DNA of 64,000 nt, taken from Arthrobacter sp. PsM3. GTDB taxonomy: Bacteria > Actinomycetota > Actinomycetes > Actinomycetales > Micrococcaceae. Positions 51,362 through 60,659 of the stretch are shown one piece after another (within the stretch, counting starts at the first letter, position 1; each line of letters opens with the position of its first letter). The translations under genes were made by a program, and so were the position numbers. Below the pieces are notes generated by a model that saw nothing but the letters and a program-made list of their open reading frames with translations, ran no database searches and had not been told where the DNA came from. Location of the stretch: positions 106,341-170,340 of the forward strand of contig NZ_JARUXE010000003.1 in NCBI RefSeq assembly GCF_030433895.1, written 5' to 3'.

Positions 51362-52975
51362 ATGCCCAAAGACCGAAGCACGACCGACTCTTCAGCAGGC
51401 GTTATGAACGCCGGCGGAACCAACCAAATTGCACCCACGGGTGTGAGGAAACCAAAGCTCCGGACGCGCCGTCGACTCGAAGAGTCTGACGTCAACGTCG
51501 TCGACAAGCCGATGCTCAAGAAGGCACTCGGCGGCACCATCGTGGGTAACACCATGGAATGGTACGACGTCGGCGTGTTTGGCTACCTGATCACCACCAT
51601 GGGACCGGTATTCCTGCCCGAGGCGGACAAGTCCGTCCAGACCCTGTTCCTGCTGGGAACCTTCGCCGCCACCTTCATTGCGCGCCCCCTCGGCGGAGTC
51701 ATCTTCGGCTGGCTTGGCGACAAGATTGGCCGGCAGAAGGTTCTCGCCACGACACTCATGATCATGGCGGCCAGCACCTTCGCAGTTGGCCTCCTGCCCG
51801 GTTACGCGCAGATCGGAATCTGGGCTGCGGTCCTGCTGGTCCTGTTCAAGGTCATCCAGGGCTTCTCCACCGGCGGCGAGTATGCCGGTGCCACCACTTT
51901 CGTGAGCGAATACGCCCCGGACAAACGGCGTGGGTTCTTCGCCAGCTTCCTCGACATGGGCAGCTACCTCGGCTTCGCGGCCGGCGCCGCCCTCGTTTCC
52001 GTGCTGCAGCTGACCCTGGGTCAGGCCGCCATGGAGGACTGGGGCTGGAGGATCCCGTTCCTGCTCGCTGGTCCGCTGGGCCTGATCGCGGTCTACTTCC
52101 GGAGCAAGATTGAGGAATCCCCGCAGTTCCAGGCCACCCTGGATGCCCAGGAGATCCTCTCCAAGGACGCCGCATCCTCAGACTCCGTCGCGTCCAAGAG
52201 CCCCGTCGGCATCGTGAAGGCCTACTGGCGTTCACTGATCGTTGCCATGATCCTGGTGGCAGCCGCGAACACGGCCGGTTACGCCCTGACGTCCTACATG
52301 CCGACCTACCTCACCGAGTCCAAGGGCTACGACCCCGTGCACGGCACCCTGCTGACGATCCCGGTGCTGGTCATCATGAGCCTCTGCATTCCGCTGACCG
52401 GAAAGCTGTCCGACCGTATCGGCCGCCGCCCCGTGCTGTGGATCGGCGCACTCAGCACCGTAGTCCTGGCCGCACCGGCGTTTATGATGATCGGCGTCGG
52501 CGAAATCTGGTCCACCCTCCTGGGTCTCGGCATGATCGCCTTCCCGGTCACGTTCTACGTGGCCAACCTGGCCTCAGCCCTGCCGGCGCAGTTTCCGACG
52601 TCGAGCCGTTACGGTGCCATGGGCATCGCGTACAACTTCTCCGTGGCAATCTTCGGCGGCACCACGCCGTTCATCGTCGCCGCCCTCATCGGCGCCACCG
52701 GCGATGACATGATGCCGGCGTACTACCTGATGGCCACCTCGGCGATCGGTGCCGTGGCGATCTACTTCCTCAAGGAATCGGCCCAGCGCCCCCTGCCGGG
52801 TTCCATGCCCAGCGTGGACACGCAGGCGGAGGCCAAGGAGCTTGTTGCCAACCAGGACGAGAACCCGCTGATCGACCTGGTGGAAATGGACATGCCCTTT
52901 GCCGCCGCGGCGGCAGGTTCGGGTGCTGATTCGTCGGCGCTCCGCGACGCCGAAAGGGTTCCGGCCAAAGCCTGA
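51362..52975 (+). CDS. MFS metabolite:H+ symporter (ProP/ShiA-like MHS family)
   Basis: A 537-residue 12-helix transporter. GNTMEWYDVGVFGYL (about 57-71) and the motif A loop GWLGDKIGRQKVL are hallmarks of the metabolite:H+ symporter family (ProP, ShiA, citrate/dicarboxylate). The 40 N-terminal residues are charged and the C-terminal about 60 residues extend beyond typical ShiA. It likely imports proline/betaine or an organic acid. ATG at 51362 has TAGGAG upstream; the ATG at 51338 lacks one. Confidence 0.88.
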   Translation: MPKDRSTTDSSAGVMNAGGTNQIAPTGVRKPKLRTRRRLEESDVNVVDKPMLKKALGGTIVGNTMEWYDVGVFGYLITTMGPVFLPEADKSVQTLFLLGTFAATFIARPLGGVIFGWLGDKIGRQKVLATTLMIMAASTFAVGLLPGYAQIGIWAAVLLVLFKVIQGFSTGGEYAGATTFVSEYAPDKRRGFFASFLDMGSYLGFAAGAALVSVLQLTLGQAAMEDWGWRIPFLLAGPLGLIAVYFRSKIEESPQFQATLDAQEILSKDAASSDSVASKSPVGIVKAYWRSLIVAMILVAAANTAGYALTSYMPTYLTESKGYDPVHGTLLTIPVLVIMSLCIPLTGKLSDRIGRRPVLWIGALSTVVLAAPAFMMIGVGEIWSTLLGLGMIAFPVTFYVANLASALPAQFPTSSRYGAMGIAYNFSVAIFGGTTPFIVAALIGATGDDMMPAYYLMATSAIGAVAIYFLKESAQRPLPGSMPSVDTQAEAKELVANQDENPLIDLVEMDMPFAAAAAGSGADSSALRDAERVPAKA

Positions 52976-53180
52976 GCTTGTCACTCTGGCAGCCCGGTAG
53001 TGTTCATCCTGAGCCCGGCCGGCTAACCCGGATTCTGTAGCAAAGTCCCGCCCATTGAGGCCTGCCTTGCGTGATTGCCCATCGAGGGAAGCACACAGGG
53101 CGGGCCTTAGGCGCGTCCGGCAGCAGGCCGGGCAGCCAACCCTTCCGGCAAGACCGGCCAACCCGAAAAAGGAGGAGCCC

Positions 53181-54242
53181 GTGCAGTCCCTCAGCGCGCA
53201 GCTTCGCAGCCTGCACAGCCTGGCGCCGGCCAACAAGGACCATGTCTCGGCAGTTCGCGTGGCCGTGAGCGTGGCCGTCCCGTCCCTCGTGCTTCTCGCC
53301 GCGGGCCGCCCGGAATTGATGATCTACGCGGTGTTCGGCGCACTGACCGGCATGTACGGCCGGAACGAGCCGCATCAGCTGCGGCTCCGGCACCAAGGCC
53401 AGGCTGCCCTCCTGCTGGTGGGCGGGCTGGCCGTCGGCGTCTTCCTTTCGGTAAACCAGCTCCATTCCTGGGTTCTCGTCATCATCGAAACGCTTCTTGC
53501 GGCAGCGGGGTCACTGTTCGCGGACAAGGTGGCGCTGAAGCCCAACGGCCCGTTCTTCGGCATCCTGGCCCTGGGCGCGTGCGCCTCCATCCCCACCAGT
53601 GTGCACTGGCACACGGCGGTCCTGATCGGTGCGCTGTCCGCCGCCTTTTCCATGGTGGTCGGCTTTGGCGGCTGGGTGCGGGGCCGGGCCTGGGAACGCG
53701 GCGCGGGACGGGATATCCCGCCGCTGCGCGGGGCCCGAGGCCGGGCCGCCTTGATCCATGCCGCCCGGTACCTCACCGCCGTCGGGGCGGCGGGCTCCTT
53801 GGGGGTGCTCAGCGGAAGCGGGCACCCCCACTGGGCCATGGCAGCCGCCGCGGTGCCCCTGGCGGGGGCGGATATGCCCAGCAGCGTGCACCGCGGCCTG
53901 CACCGGATTGTTGGCACCCTGGCGGGCCTTGTGGTGGTTGCCGTGGTGCTGTTTCCCTGGGCTTTCTCGCCTCTCCGGCTGTTTCCCGGCCACGAGGCAG
54001 CCGCCCTGGCACTGCTGGTGATTGTCCTGCAGTTCACAACGGAGCTGTTCATGACCAGGCACTACGGGCTGGCCATGGTGTCCTTCACTCCCGTGATCCT
54101 GCTGATGACGCAGCTCGCCGCCCCTGCCGACCCGCACCTGCTGGTGACCGAGCGCGCCGTCGAGACCATCATGGGAGCCGGACTGGGCATCCTTGTCGTG
54201 GTCCTGATCCGCCGACGCCGGCCACCGGCCCGCCCGCACTGA
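53181..54242 (+). CDS. FUSC-family membrane protein (aromatic-acid exporter-like)
   Basis: A 353-residue membrane protein with two sets of helices, resembling the FUSC/YccS-type inner-membrane exporters (VRVAVSVAVPSLVLLAAGRPELM near the start; HPHWAMAAAAVPLAGADMP in the middle repeats the start of the second set). The GTG at 53181 is preceded by AAGGAGGAG, a strong ribosome-binding site; the earlier open frame from 53055 has none. Convergent with the SDR gene 4 nt downstream. Substrate unknown. Confidence 0.8.
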   Translation: MQSLSAQLRSLHSLAPANKDHVSAVRVAVSVAVPSLVLLAAGRPELMIYAVFGALTGMYGRNEPHQLRLRHQGQAALLLVGGLAVGVFLSVNQLHSWVLVIIETLLAAAGSLFADKVALKPNGPFFGILALGACASIPTSVHWHTAVLIGALSAAFSMVVGFGGWVRGRAWERGAGRDIPPLRGARGRAALIHAARYLTAVGAAGSLGVLSGSGHPHWAMAAAAVPLAGADMPSSVHRGLHRIVGTLAGLVVVAVVLFPWAFSPLRLFPGHEAAALALLVIVLQFTTELFMTRHYGLAMVSFTPVILLMTQLAAPADPHLLVTERAVETIMGAGLGILVVVLIRRRRPPARPH

Positions 54243-54246
54243 CGGT

Positions 54247-55029
54247 TTATTTGGCGCGGCGGGGCGGCCCGGCCACGAGCCGGGGCGGCAAGATGCGGGC
54301 GGCCGTGGTCAGCACCTTGTAGCGCTTGGTCGGGATGGAGACGGCCTTCCCCTTTTCATTGTCGGCGAGGCCTTCACGCACGACGCGGTCGGCCTGCAGC
54401 CACATCCAGCGCGGCGTCACCGTTTTGTCCATGCCCATCCGGTCGTGGAACTCGGTGTGGGTGAACCCGGGGCAGACGGCCGTCACCTTCACACCCTGTT
54501 TGGCGTACGCGAGGTTGGCCCAGCGGGAAAAGCTGACAAGCCACGCCTTAGCGGCCGAATAGCTCCCCCGGGGAAGGAACGCGGCCACGCTGGCGACATT
54601 GATGATCCTGCCGGAGTGGCGGCTGAGCATGCCCTGCAGGGCGGCGTGGGTCAGTTGCATGGCCGTCTCGACATGCAGCTTGAGATGCCTGGCCTCCTCC
54701 GCAATATCGTTTTCCTCGAAGGAGTGCAGCAGGCCCATCCCGGCGTTGTTGACCAGGATTTCCACCGGACGCGCCGGGTCCGTGAGCCGGGCGACGACGG
54801 TTGCCACTCCGGCGTCGTCCGCAAGGTCGGCGGCGAGCACCTCGACTCCGACGCCATACCGTTTCTCCAGCTCCTCGGCAGTGGCCTTCAGCCGGGCGGC
54901 GTCCCGGGCCACCAGCACCAGGCTGTGCCCCTGTTCGGCGAGCTGGCGGGCGAATTCCGCCCCGATCCCTGCGGTCCCTCCGGTGATCAGTGCGGTCGTG
55001 AGGGCCGGTATCGCAACAGGTGCAGTCAT
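54247..55029 (-). CDS. Short-chain dehydrogenase/reductase
   Basis: A 260-residue SDR with the NAD(P)-binding GGTAGIGAEFARQLAEQG (about 17-34), NNAGMG (about 93-98) and the catalytic Ser ... Tyr-x-x-x-Lys (YSAAK near 157-161). It oxidises or reduces an alcohol/ketone. ATG at 55029 follows TAGGCT by 6 nt, a leaderless arrangement. Substrate unknown. Confidence 0.9.
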   Translation of the reverse strand: MTAPVAIPALTTALITGGTAGIGAEFARQLAEQGHSLVLVARDAARLKATAEELEKRYGVGVEVLAADLADDAGVATVVARLTDPARPVEILVNNAGMGLLHSFEENDIAEEARHLKLHVETAMQLTHAALQGMLSRHSGRIINVASVAAFLPRGSYSAAKAWLVSFSRWANLAYAKQGVKVTAVCPGFTHTEFHDRMGMDKTVTPRWMWLQADRVVREGLADNEKGKAVSIPTKRYKVLTTAARILPPRLVAGPPRRAK

Positions 55030-55059
55030 GGCGATAGCCTAACCCGGCCAGATCCTGTC

Positions 55060-55764
55060 TCAGGCAAGGGCCTGCCCGGCGGCCAGTTCACCCCCTGCGG
55101 GGGCGGCCGCGGCGCTGAGGTTCCGGTTCTGCAGCTCTTCGGTCGCCAGCTCGTACCAGGTGTGCGCGCCAAAAGCCGGGCTGCTGGTGTCGAGGTGGCG
55201 GTACAGGGCGTCGGACAGCTGTCCCAGGGCGGCATCGGACAACGCACGGACCGCTGCGGCCGGGTCGAGGGTTTCTTCGAAGTATTCGGACAGCTCCTGG
55301 CCGTTGAAGGTGTTGAGCTCGGCAGCAATCGGGGTGCAGGCCTCGGCCAATCCCGGACTCAGCGGCCCCCCGGCGGGAAGACCAGGGGGAAGACCCGTGG
55401 TTTCCCCCTCAAGGCCGGCGAGGACCAGGCCGTCGGATCCGACGTGCAGCAGGCAGATCGGCAGCTCCGCGGGCTCTGCCAGCGTGACCCGGAACGGCTC
55501 CCTGGCAGGGGAGTCGATGCCCGGAGCGGCGGCTGCCGCGCTGGTGTCGGCGATGGACCTCAGCTGCAGGAGGATCTCCGGGTCCAAGTGGGACGACCCG
55601 TGGAGGTCGATGATGACATCCGTGCCGGCACCGAGGCGGCCCCCGCGCCGCATAATATGCAGCAGCGCGGGGAAGTCTGATTGGGTAAGGCAGCCGGTGA
55701 CTTCGAGGGTCACAGGTCCGGGATCGGCATCCACACGGACAAGGACACGCAGTTTGTGGTTCAT
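55060..55764 (-). CDS. STAS-like domain protein of unknown role
   Basis: A 234-residue protein. The N-terminal about 90 residues resemble a STAS-type domain (VDADPGPVTLEVTGCLTQ, then TDVIIDLHGSSHLDPEILLQL); the remaining part is acidic, Pro/Gly-linked, and ends in a helical Ala-rich stretch. I find no further known domain. ATG at 55764 with GGAG is preferred over an earlier in-frame codon at 55803. Upstream of the SDR gene, same strand. Confidence 0.6.
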   Translation of the reverse strand: MNHKLRVLVRVDADPGPVTLEVTGCLTQSDFPALLHIMRRGGRLGAGTDVIIDLHGSSHLDPEILLQLRSIADTSAAAAAPGIDSPAREPFRVTLAEPAELPICLLHVGSDGLVLAGLEGETTGLPPGLPAGGPLSPGLAEACTPIAAELNTFNGQELSEYFEETLDPAAAVRALSDAALGQLSDALYRHLDTSSPAFGAHTWYELATEELQNRNLSAAAAPAGGELAAGQALA

Positions 55765-55891
55765 GGGGTTCTCCAAAGGGACACGTCCAAGAGCCAACTG
55801 CATAACTCTGTTCAGAACTTTACGAGGTTGTTGCCCCGCTCACAAGCAGGCGCCGCCGGCCGTTGGCGCGCCGGTGGCAGCCGGTCGGGAG

Positions 55892-56236
55892 TCAGGCTCC
55901 GGCCGGGGGCTGCTCCGGCCAGTCTATGTACTGGGTATAGGAGTCGTGCTTGCGCAGGTACCGGTACATGAAGGGGCAGTTCGGGATGATCCGCTTGCCG
56001 GAGGCCACGACGTCGTCCAGCGCGAAGTGCGCCAGCACCTTGCCGAGCCCCTGGCCCTGGAACTGCTCCGCCGTATCCGTGTGGATGAAGTCCACGTGGC
56101 CGGGCTCATCGATGAAGCGGATCTGGACGGCCAGCTTGCCGCCAACGTGGAGCTCATAGCGGTGCAGCTCATCATTCCGGGTGGTCGTTACGTCCGGGCT
56201 GAACGTGTCTTCAGTGGCTGCCGAGTTCTCCGTCAT
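55892..56236 (-). CDS. GNAT acetyltransferase, NATD1/YjdJ-like
   Basis: A 114-residue short GNAT domain. The segment FIHTDTAEQFQGQGLGKVLA holds the acetyl-CoA-binding loop (QGQGLG, motif A), and the C-terminal part with PNCPFMYRYLRKHDSY is the NATD1 signature. Its start overlaps the upstream acyltransferase stop by 4 nt (ATGA), so they are one operon. Confidence 0.85.
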   Translation of the reverse strand: MTENSAATEDTFSPDVTTTRNDELHRYELHVGGKLAVQIRFIDEPGHVDFIHTDTAEQFQGQGLGKVLAHFALDDVVASGKRIIPNCPFMYRYLRKHDSYTQYIDWPEQPPAGA

Positions 56237-57570
56237 GGTTCGACATTGGCACTTAAAGGCGGACGTGGCAATGGCGGGCCCGATCTGCCGGGACCCGAAC
56301 CGGCTACAAGCCGGACCGGGATCCGGCCCAGCAGCAGCACGGCGAGTGCGAAACACGCCGCTCCCCCGCCAAGCAGTCCCAGCGTGAGTCCGTTGAGCGC
56401 TGCGTCGGCCACCGGGACATAGATAACGACGGCGGCCAGCACCACGGCGGCCGCCGGGCGGGACGGGGCGGTTGCCGGCGACGTCGGGCGTTCCTCGAGC
56501 CGGCCGAAGAGCGCCAGGACCGGCAGCAGGAGGCCCATCAACGCCAGCAGCACCAGCGGCCGCCCCCACCACCAGGCGGCCGTTCCCCCTGGCGGCTGGG
56601 GAAAGTCAGTGAGCAGCAGCAGGCCGGACATCGCCGCGAGGAGGGGCAGATGCCAGAGGTAGACGGTCATCGACCGTTGTCCGGCCACTGCGATGAACCG
56701 CCGCACTGTGGCCAGAGACCCGAATCTCGCCAGCCCGGGGCGGAAGAGCTGCAGCGCGGCGGCCTGCGAGAATCCCAGCAGCAACAGGGTCAGGTTGGGC
56801 GGATTGAGGTTCACCAGCATGTTCCCGGAGTACAGTCCCAGCCACACGAGCAGCCCGAGGACCAGGTTGCTGCCGAGGATGATGCCCGCCAGCGCGCGGC
56901 GGCCGAGGACCAGCGGTCCGCCGTCGGCGAGGAAGAATCCGAGCTGCTGCACGGCGCACCACAGGAAGACCATGTTGAGATTGGCCAGAGCCGGCATGGT
57001 CCCCCGCAGGCAGTCCACCGCCACCACCAGCGAGGTGAGAACTGCCAGGGTCAGCCAGGGCGCCCGGCCGTGCAGCCTCGCCAGCAGCGGAAGGTTCAGC
57101 TGCGCCGCGAGGTATGCGGCGAGGAACCACAGCGGCATGCCGGCTCCGGCAACCATCAGCTCTACGACCTGCGGGTCGACGCCTGCAAGCTGCGCCACCC
57201 AGAGCCCGGCAAACATGAGGGCGAGCAGCACGGCCGCCGGGCGGATGAGCCGCAGCATCCGTGCCTGCATGAAGTCGAAGGTATTGCCGCCCCGGGCACG
57301 GAGTCGGCGCCAGGACTGCACGCCGGTGATGCCGCCGGCGACGAAAAATAGGGGCATGACCTGAAGCACCCAGACCACGGGTTCGAACCAGTGCTCGTTG
57401 CCGAGGGTGTTGTAGGAGGTCACGGTGCCGTCAGGGTTCAGCACGGGGCTCACCATCATGGTGTGCGCCACCACCACGAGCGCAAGGCAGAAGAAGCGGG
57501 CGAGATCGATCACCCGGTCGCGTTCCGGCTGCAGGACTTGGCCGGCCTCTGCACGCCGCGGTGGAATCAT
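56233..57570 (-). CDS. Acyltransferase family 3 membrane protein
   Basis: A 445-residue protein with about 10 helices. RDRVIDLARFFCLALVVVAHT near the start has the R...H pattern of acyltransferase-3 (OatA/WecH-type) enzymes. It would O-acylate a cell-surface sugar or lipid head group. The ATG at 57570 is preceded by AGGGGG; a GTG-like start at 57594 is in frame but lacks a good ribosome-binding site. Its partner GNAT gene overlaps the end. Confidence 0.82.
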   Translation of the reverse strand: MIPPRRAEAGQVLQPERDRVIDLARFFCLALVVVAHTMMVSPVLNPDGTVTSYNTLGNEHWFEPVVWVLQVMPLFFVAGGITGVQSWRRLRARGGNTFDFMQARMLRLIRPAAVLLALMFAGLWVAQLAGVDPQVVELMVAGAGMPLWFLAAYLAAQLNLPLLARLHGRAPWLTLAVLTSLVVAVDCLRGTMPALANLNMVFLWCAVQQLGFFLADGGPLVLGRRALAGIILGSNLVLGLLVWLGLYSGNMLVNLNPPNLTLLLLGFSQAAALQLFRPGLARFGSLATVRRFIAVAGQRSMTVYLWHLPLLAAMSGLLLLTDFPQPPGGTAAWWWGRPLVLLALMGLLLPVLALFGRLEERPTSPATAPSRPAAAVVLAAVVIYVPVADAALNGLTLGLLGGGAACFALAVLLLGRIPVRLVAGSGPGRSGPPLPRPPLSANVEP

Positions 57571-57764
57571 GGAGCCCCCTAAGGAACCGGCCAACGCACC
57601 CTCCTGGGCTGTTGAGCGCCAACGCTGCTGTGTTTGCCCCCATTGTCGGCCTTATCCGGGCCGGCGGCCAGTGCCGTCGTTCCCGGCCTCCGCTGCCGGC
57701 TACTAATACGCTCGGCGGCCAGGTTGGCGGCCAAGCTCAGGCGGCCGGGCCCAGGTGGGCCGGC

Positions 57765-58157
57765 TCAGGCGGTCAGCAGCCCCAGCACCCCGAGGACGAC
57801 GGCGAGCAGCGGCGTCACGCCTTGGGTGGCGGCCGCGCGGAGGTACTTGCGGCCGCTGAGGGCGAGCACGACCGAGGCCAGAAGCATGGAGCCGCAGCTG
57901 CTGAGGACCAGGGTCCAGCCGACGGCCGCGTGGCCGAGGGCGACGGCGCCCGTGCCGGTCAGGGCCCCGACGGCCAGGAAAAGGTTGTAGAAACCCTGGT
58001 TGTAGGCCAGCGGCCGGGTGGTGTCCGCGTCCTCCTGCGAGGTGATGCTGAACCGCTTCCACGTCGCCGGCCGTGTCCAGGTAATGGACTCCATCGTGAA
58101 GATGTAGACGTGCAGCAGGGCAGCAAGCAGCACGAAAACAAGGGAGGCCAGGACCAT
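57765..58157 (-). CDS. DUF1304 membrane protein
   Basis: A 130-residue protein with four helices and the DUF1304 hallmark HVYIFTMESITWTRP (about 16-30) and NQGFYNLFLAVG. The ATG at 58157 follows TAGGAT by 6 nt, a leaderless geometry. Function unknown. Confidence 0.88.
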   Translation of the reverse strand: MVLASLVFVLLAALLHVYIFTMESITWTRPATWKRFSITSQEDADTTRPLAYNQGFYNLFLAVGALTGTGAVALGHAAVGWTLVLSSCGSMLLASVVLALSGRKYLRAAATQGVTPLLAVVLGVLGLLTA

Positions 58158-58184
58158 GGTCTGATCCTAGCCTCCCCCGGTTCC

Positions 58185-58216
58185 CAGCCCGTCAGCGGGT
58201 CAGCCCGTCAGCGGGT
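58185..58216. repeat. Two exact 16-bp tandem units at the aldolase stop codon
   Basis: CAGCCCGTCAGCGGGT is exactly duplicated; the second copy contains the TGA stop of the aldolase (58208-58210, reverse strand). Short internal inverted pieces (CCCGTCAGCGGG) could form hairpins. Confidence 0.7.
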
Positions 58217-59080
58217 GAGCGTCGCCAGCGCCGTGGCCGCGAAGGCCCCGGCCGAGGCGTCCCATTCGGCCAGCAGCCCCTGCAGGTTCTCGCCATCCCT
58301 CCGGTGCGCCGCCGTGCGCGCCTCAAGGGTTTTCAGCACGCCGGTGCGCAGCTCGGTGTTGAAGTTGACCTTGCCCACGTTCATGGCGGCGGCCTTGACG
58401 AGCTCGGAGGCGGGGATTCCGGAGGCGCCATGGAGCACCAGGGGCAGGCGGGTCCGGACGGCGATGTCCTGCAGCACGTCCCACCGCAGCTCCGGCTCGC
58501 CGTGGTACTTGCCGTGGACGTTGCCCACCGCGACGGCGAGCAGCTGGGCGCCCGTCCGGGACACGAAGTCCTCCACCTGGGCGGAGTCGGTGAGCCCGGC
58601 CGCGCCGGCCGCCGGGGCGCTGCCTGCGGCGTCGGATCCGAAGGCCCTGTCCTCGTCGCCGGCCAGGCCGCCAAGTTCCGCCTCGATCACCGTGTCCGTT
58701 CCGGCGGCGTCGAGCACGGCCCGCGCCGCCAGGACCAGCGCGATATTGTCCTCATAGGGCAGCGATGATCCGTCCACCAGGACCGAATCGGCCCCCGCGG
58801 TGACGGCACCGGCAATCACACCGAGGTCCGAGGCATGATCCAGCTGCACAGCAACCGGGACGCTGGCGCCGTCGGCGAGTCCGCGCAGCGCCGCGATCAG
58901 CCGGAGACCGTTCGGCGTGGCCGCGGTGCTGGGCGAGACCAGCAGGATGGTTCCGCGTCCGGCCGCTTCGGCGGCCGCCACCACGGCGAGCGCGGTGGTG
59001 AAGTCGTAGCAGGTGAACGCCGGGACGGCTGATCCCTGTTGCAGGGCGGCACTGACCAGGGTGTCGAGACGGGCACGCAT
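58208..59080 (-). CDS. Class II aldolase (fructose-bisphosphate aldolase family)
   Basis: A 290-residue FbaA/KbaY/GatY-type aldolase: QLDHASD holds the catalytic Asp/metal His pattern, VLDGSSLPYEDN-type (here LVDGSSLPYEDN) and GNVHGKYHGEP (metal His). LPLVLHGASGI gives the final His and phosphate-binding loop. It cleaves or forms C-C bonds with a dihydroxyacetone-phosphate-type substrate using a metal ion. The ATG at 59080 overlaps the gntP stop by 1 nt (TGATG), so the two are translationally coupled. Cluster context points to a sugar-acid degradation step rather than glycolysis. Confidence 0.87.
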   Translation of the reverse strand: MRARLDTLVSAALQQGSAVPAFTCYDFTTALAVVAAAEAAGRGTILLVSPSTAATPNGLRLIAALRGLADGASVPVAVQLDHASDLGVIAGAVTAGADSVLVDGSSLPYEDNIALVLAARAVLDAAGTDTVIEAELGGLAGDEDRAFGSDAAGSAPAAGAAGLTDSAQVEDFVSRTGAQLLAVAVGNVHGKYHGEPELRWDVLQDIAVRTRLPLVLHGASGIPASELVKAAAMNVGKVNFNTELRTGVLKTLEARTAAHRRDGENLQGLLAEWDASAGAFAATALATLTR

Positions 59081-60546
59081 CAGGCGCTCAGGCCTCCCAC
59101 CAGTAGCCAGGCCACGAACGTTAGGGCGAAGCCCGCCAGTCCCAGCACGGTGGTGAGCACGGTCCAGGTCCTGAGGCCGTCGGCGACGCTCAGGCCGTAG
59201 TACCGCACGACCACCCAGAAGCCGGCGTCGGTCACGTGGGAGAGGCCGAGGGCACCGAAGCCGATGGCGATGACAATCACGGCAATCTGCGCCGGGGTGT
59301 AGCCGCCGCCGGCAACGGCGGAGGAGAGCAGGCCGGCCGTGGTGACGACTGCGACCGTGGCCGAACCCTGGGCGGCGCGGAGGGCCAGCGAGATGATGAA
59401 ACCAAGCAGCAGCAACGGCACGCCGAGCGTGTCGAGGGATTCGGAGAGAGCCTTGCCGATTCCGCTCACCTGCAGGACGCTGCCAAAGACGCCGCCTGCG
59501 GCAACCACCATCAGGATGGAGGCGATCGGGGGCAGGGCGCCTTCGAAGATTTCTCCGGTTTCCGTCAGCGACCACTGGCGGCGGACGGCGAGGAGGAAGA
59601 AGCAGAGCGCAACGGCGACGAGGAGGGCGAAGACGGGATTGCCTACGAAGGCGGCGACGCCGTACCAGAAGTTGTTCTTGTCAATCACGAGGGTGCCCAC
59701 GGTGCCGAGGAGGATCAGCGCGATCGGGGTGGCGATGAGGAAGATGATCAGTCCGGGGCGGGGCGGGGCGATGGCTTTGCTGCCCGGGCCCTCGTGGCCA
59801 GCACGGACCAGGGAAGCGGAGCCGAACTCGTCCACCTGCTTCTTGACGGCGGGCAGGAGTGCGTATTCCTTGCGGTTCATGATGGATGCTACCGAGTAGG
59901 ACAGGAAGCCGAGGGGCACACAGATCACCAGCGAGATCAGGGCGATGAGTCCGATGTCAGCGCCGAGCACGCCGGCACCGGCAACAATCCCCGGGTGCGG
60001 CGGCACGGCCACGTGGATGGCGAGCATGATGCCGGCCATGGGCAGGCCGAACTTCACCGGATGGACATTGGCGATCTTGGCGAAGGCGTAGACGATCGGC
60101 ACCAGGACGATGATGCCGACTTCGAAGAACACCGGAATCGCGACGAGGAAGCCGACGGCGGTGAGGGCGACGGCCACCCGCCGGGCACCGAGTTTGGCCG
60201 TGAAGTGGTCGGCGAGGGACTGCACGCCGCCGGAGACCTCGATCATCCGCCCCAGGATTGCGCCGAGGGCGATCAGCAGGGCCACCTTGCCCATGGTGCT
60301 TCCCACTCCGTTGGCCACCACGGTGAAGACGTCTTTGAGCGGGATCTGCGCGGCCACGGCCACCAGGACGCTGACGGTCAGCAGGGCCACAAAGGCCTGG
60401 ATCTTGAAGCGGATGATCATGAGCAGCAGCAGGGCGACGCCGGCCACGGCGATGGCCAGCAGCAGCGGAGTTCCCAGCTCCACCGCCGGCTTGATGACGG
60501 GCGCGTCGGCCGCGCGCACCATCAGGGAATTGAGCAGGGCATTCAT
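59080..60546 (-). CDS. GntP-family sugar-acid:H+ symporter
   Basis: A 488-residue transporter with about 12-13 helices of the gluconate:H+ symporter family (GAILGRMIEVSGGVQSLA and GLPMAGIMLAIHVAVPPHPG are conserved in GntP/GntT). It imports gluconate-like acids; tetronates are plausible given the neighbours. The ATG at 60546 has AAAGGAGA. An intercistronic hairpin lies upstream, between this gene and the dehydrogenase gene. Confidence 0.9.
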   Translation of the reverse strand: MNALLNSLMVRAADAPVIKPAVELGTPLLLAIAVAGVALLLLMIIRFKIQAFVALLTVSVLVAVAAQIPLKDVFTVVANGVGSTMGKVALLIALGAILGRMIEVSGGVQSLADHFTAKLGARRVAVALTAVGFLVAIPVFFEVGIIVLVPIVYAFAKIANVHPVKFGLPMAGIMLAIHVAVPPHPGIVAGAGVLGADIGLIALISLVICVPLGFLSYSVASIMNRKEYALLPAVKKQVDEFGSASLVRAGHEGPGSKAIAPPRPGLIIFLIATPIALILLGTVGTLVIDKNNFWYGVAAFVGNPVFALLVAVALCFFLLAVRRQWSLTETGEIFEGALPPIASILMVVAAGGVFGSVLQVSGIGKALSESLDTLGVPLLLLGFIISLALRAAQGSATVAVVTTAGLLSSAVAGGGYTPAQIAVIVIAIGFGALGLSHVTDAGFWVVVRYYGLSVADGLRTWTVLTTVLGLAGFALTFVAWLLVGGLSA

Positions 60547-60594
60547 GCGGGTGTCTCCTTTGACGTCACTGTAGCCAGTGAGCGGGTGTTTCGA

Positions 60595-60627
60595 CGACGA
60601 CGGCGGAGGGGGGATCCGCCGTCGTCG
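60595..60627 (-). terminator. Intercistronic hairpin before gntP
   Basis: A perfect 13-bp inverted repeat (CGACGACGGCGGA and its complement) around a 7-nt loop lies between the dehydrogenase and gntP genes. No T-run follows, so it may tune RNA stability or give partial termination rather than full stop. Confidence 0.5.
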
Positions 60628-60659
60628 GGCTTGGGGGATCTGGACTTGCTGCGGGGAAT

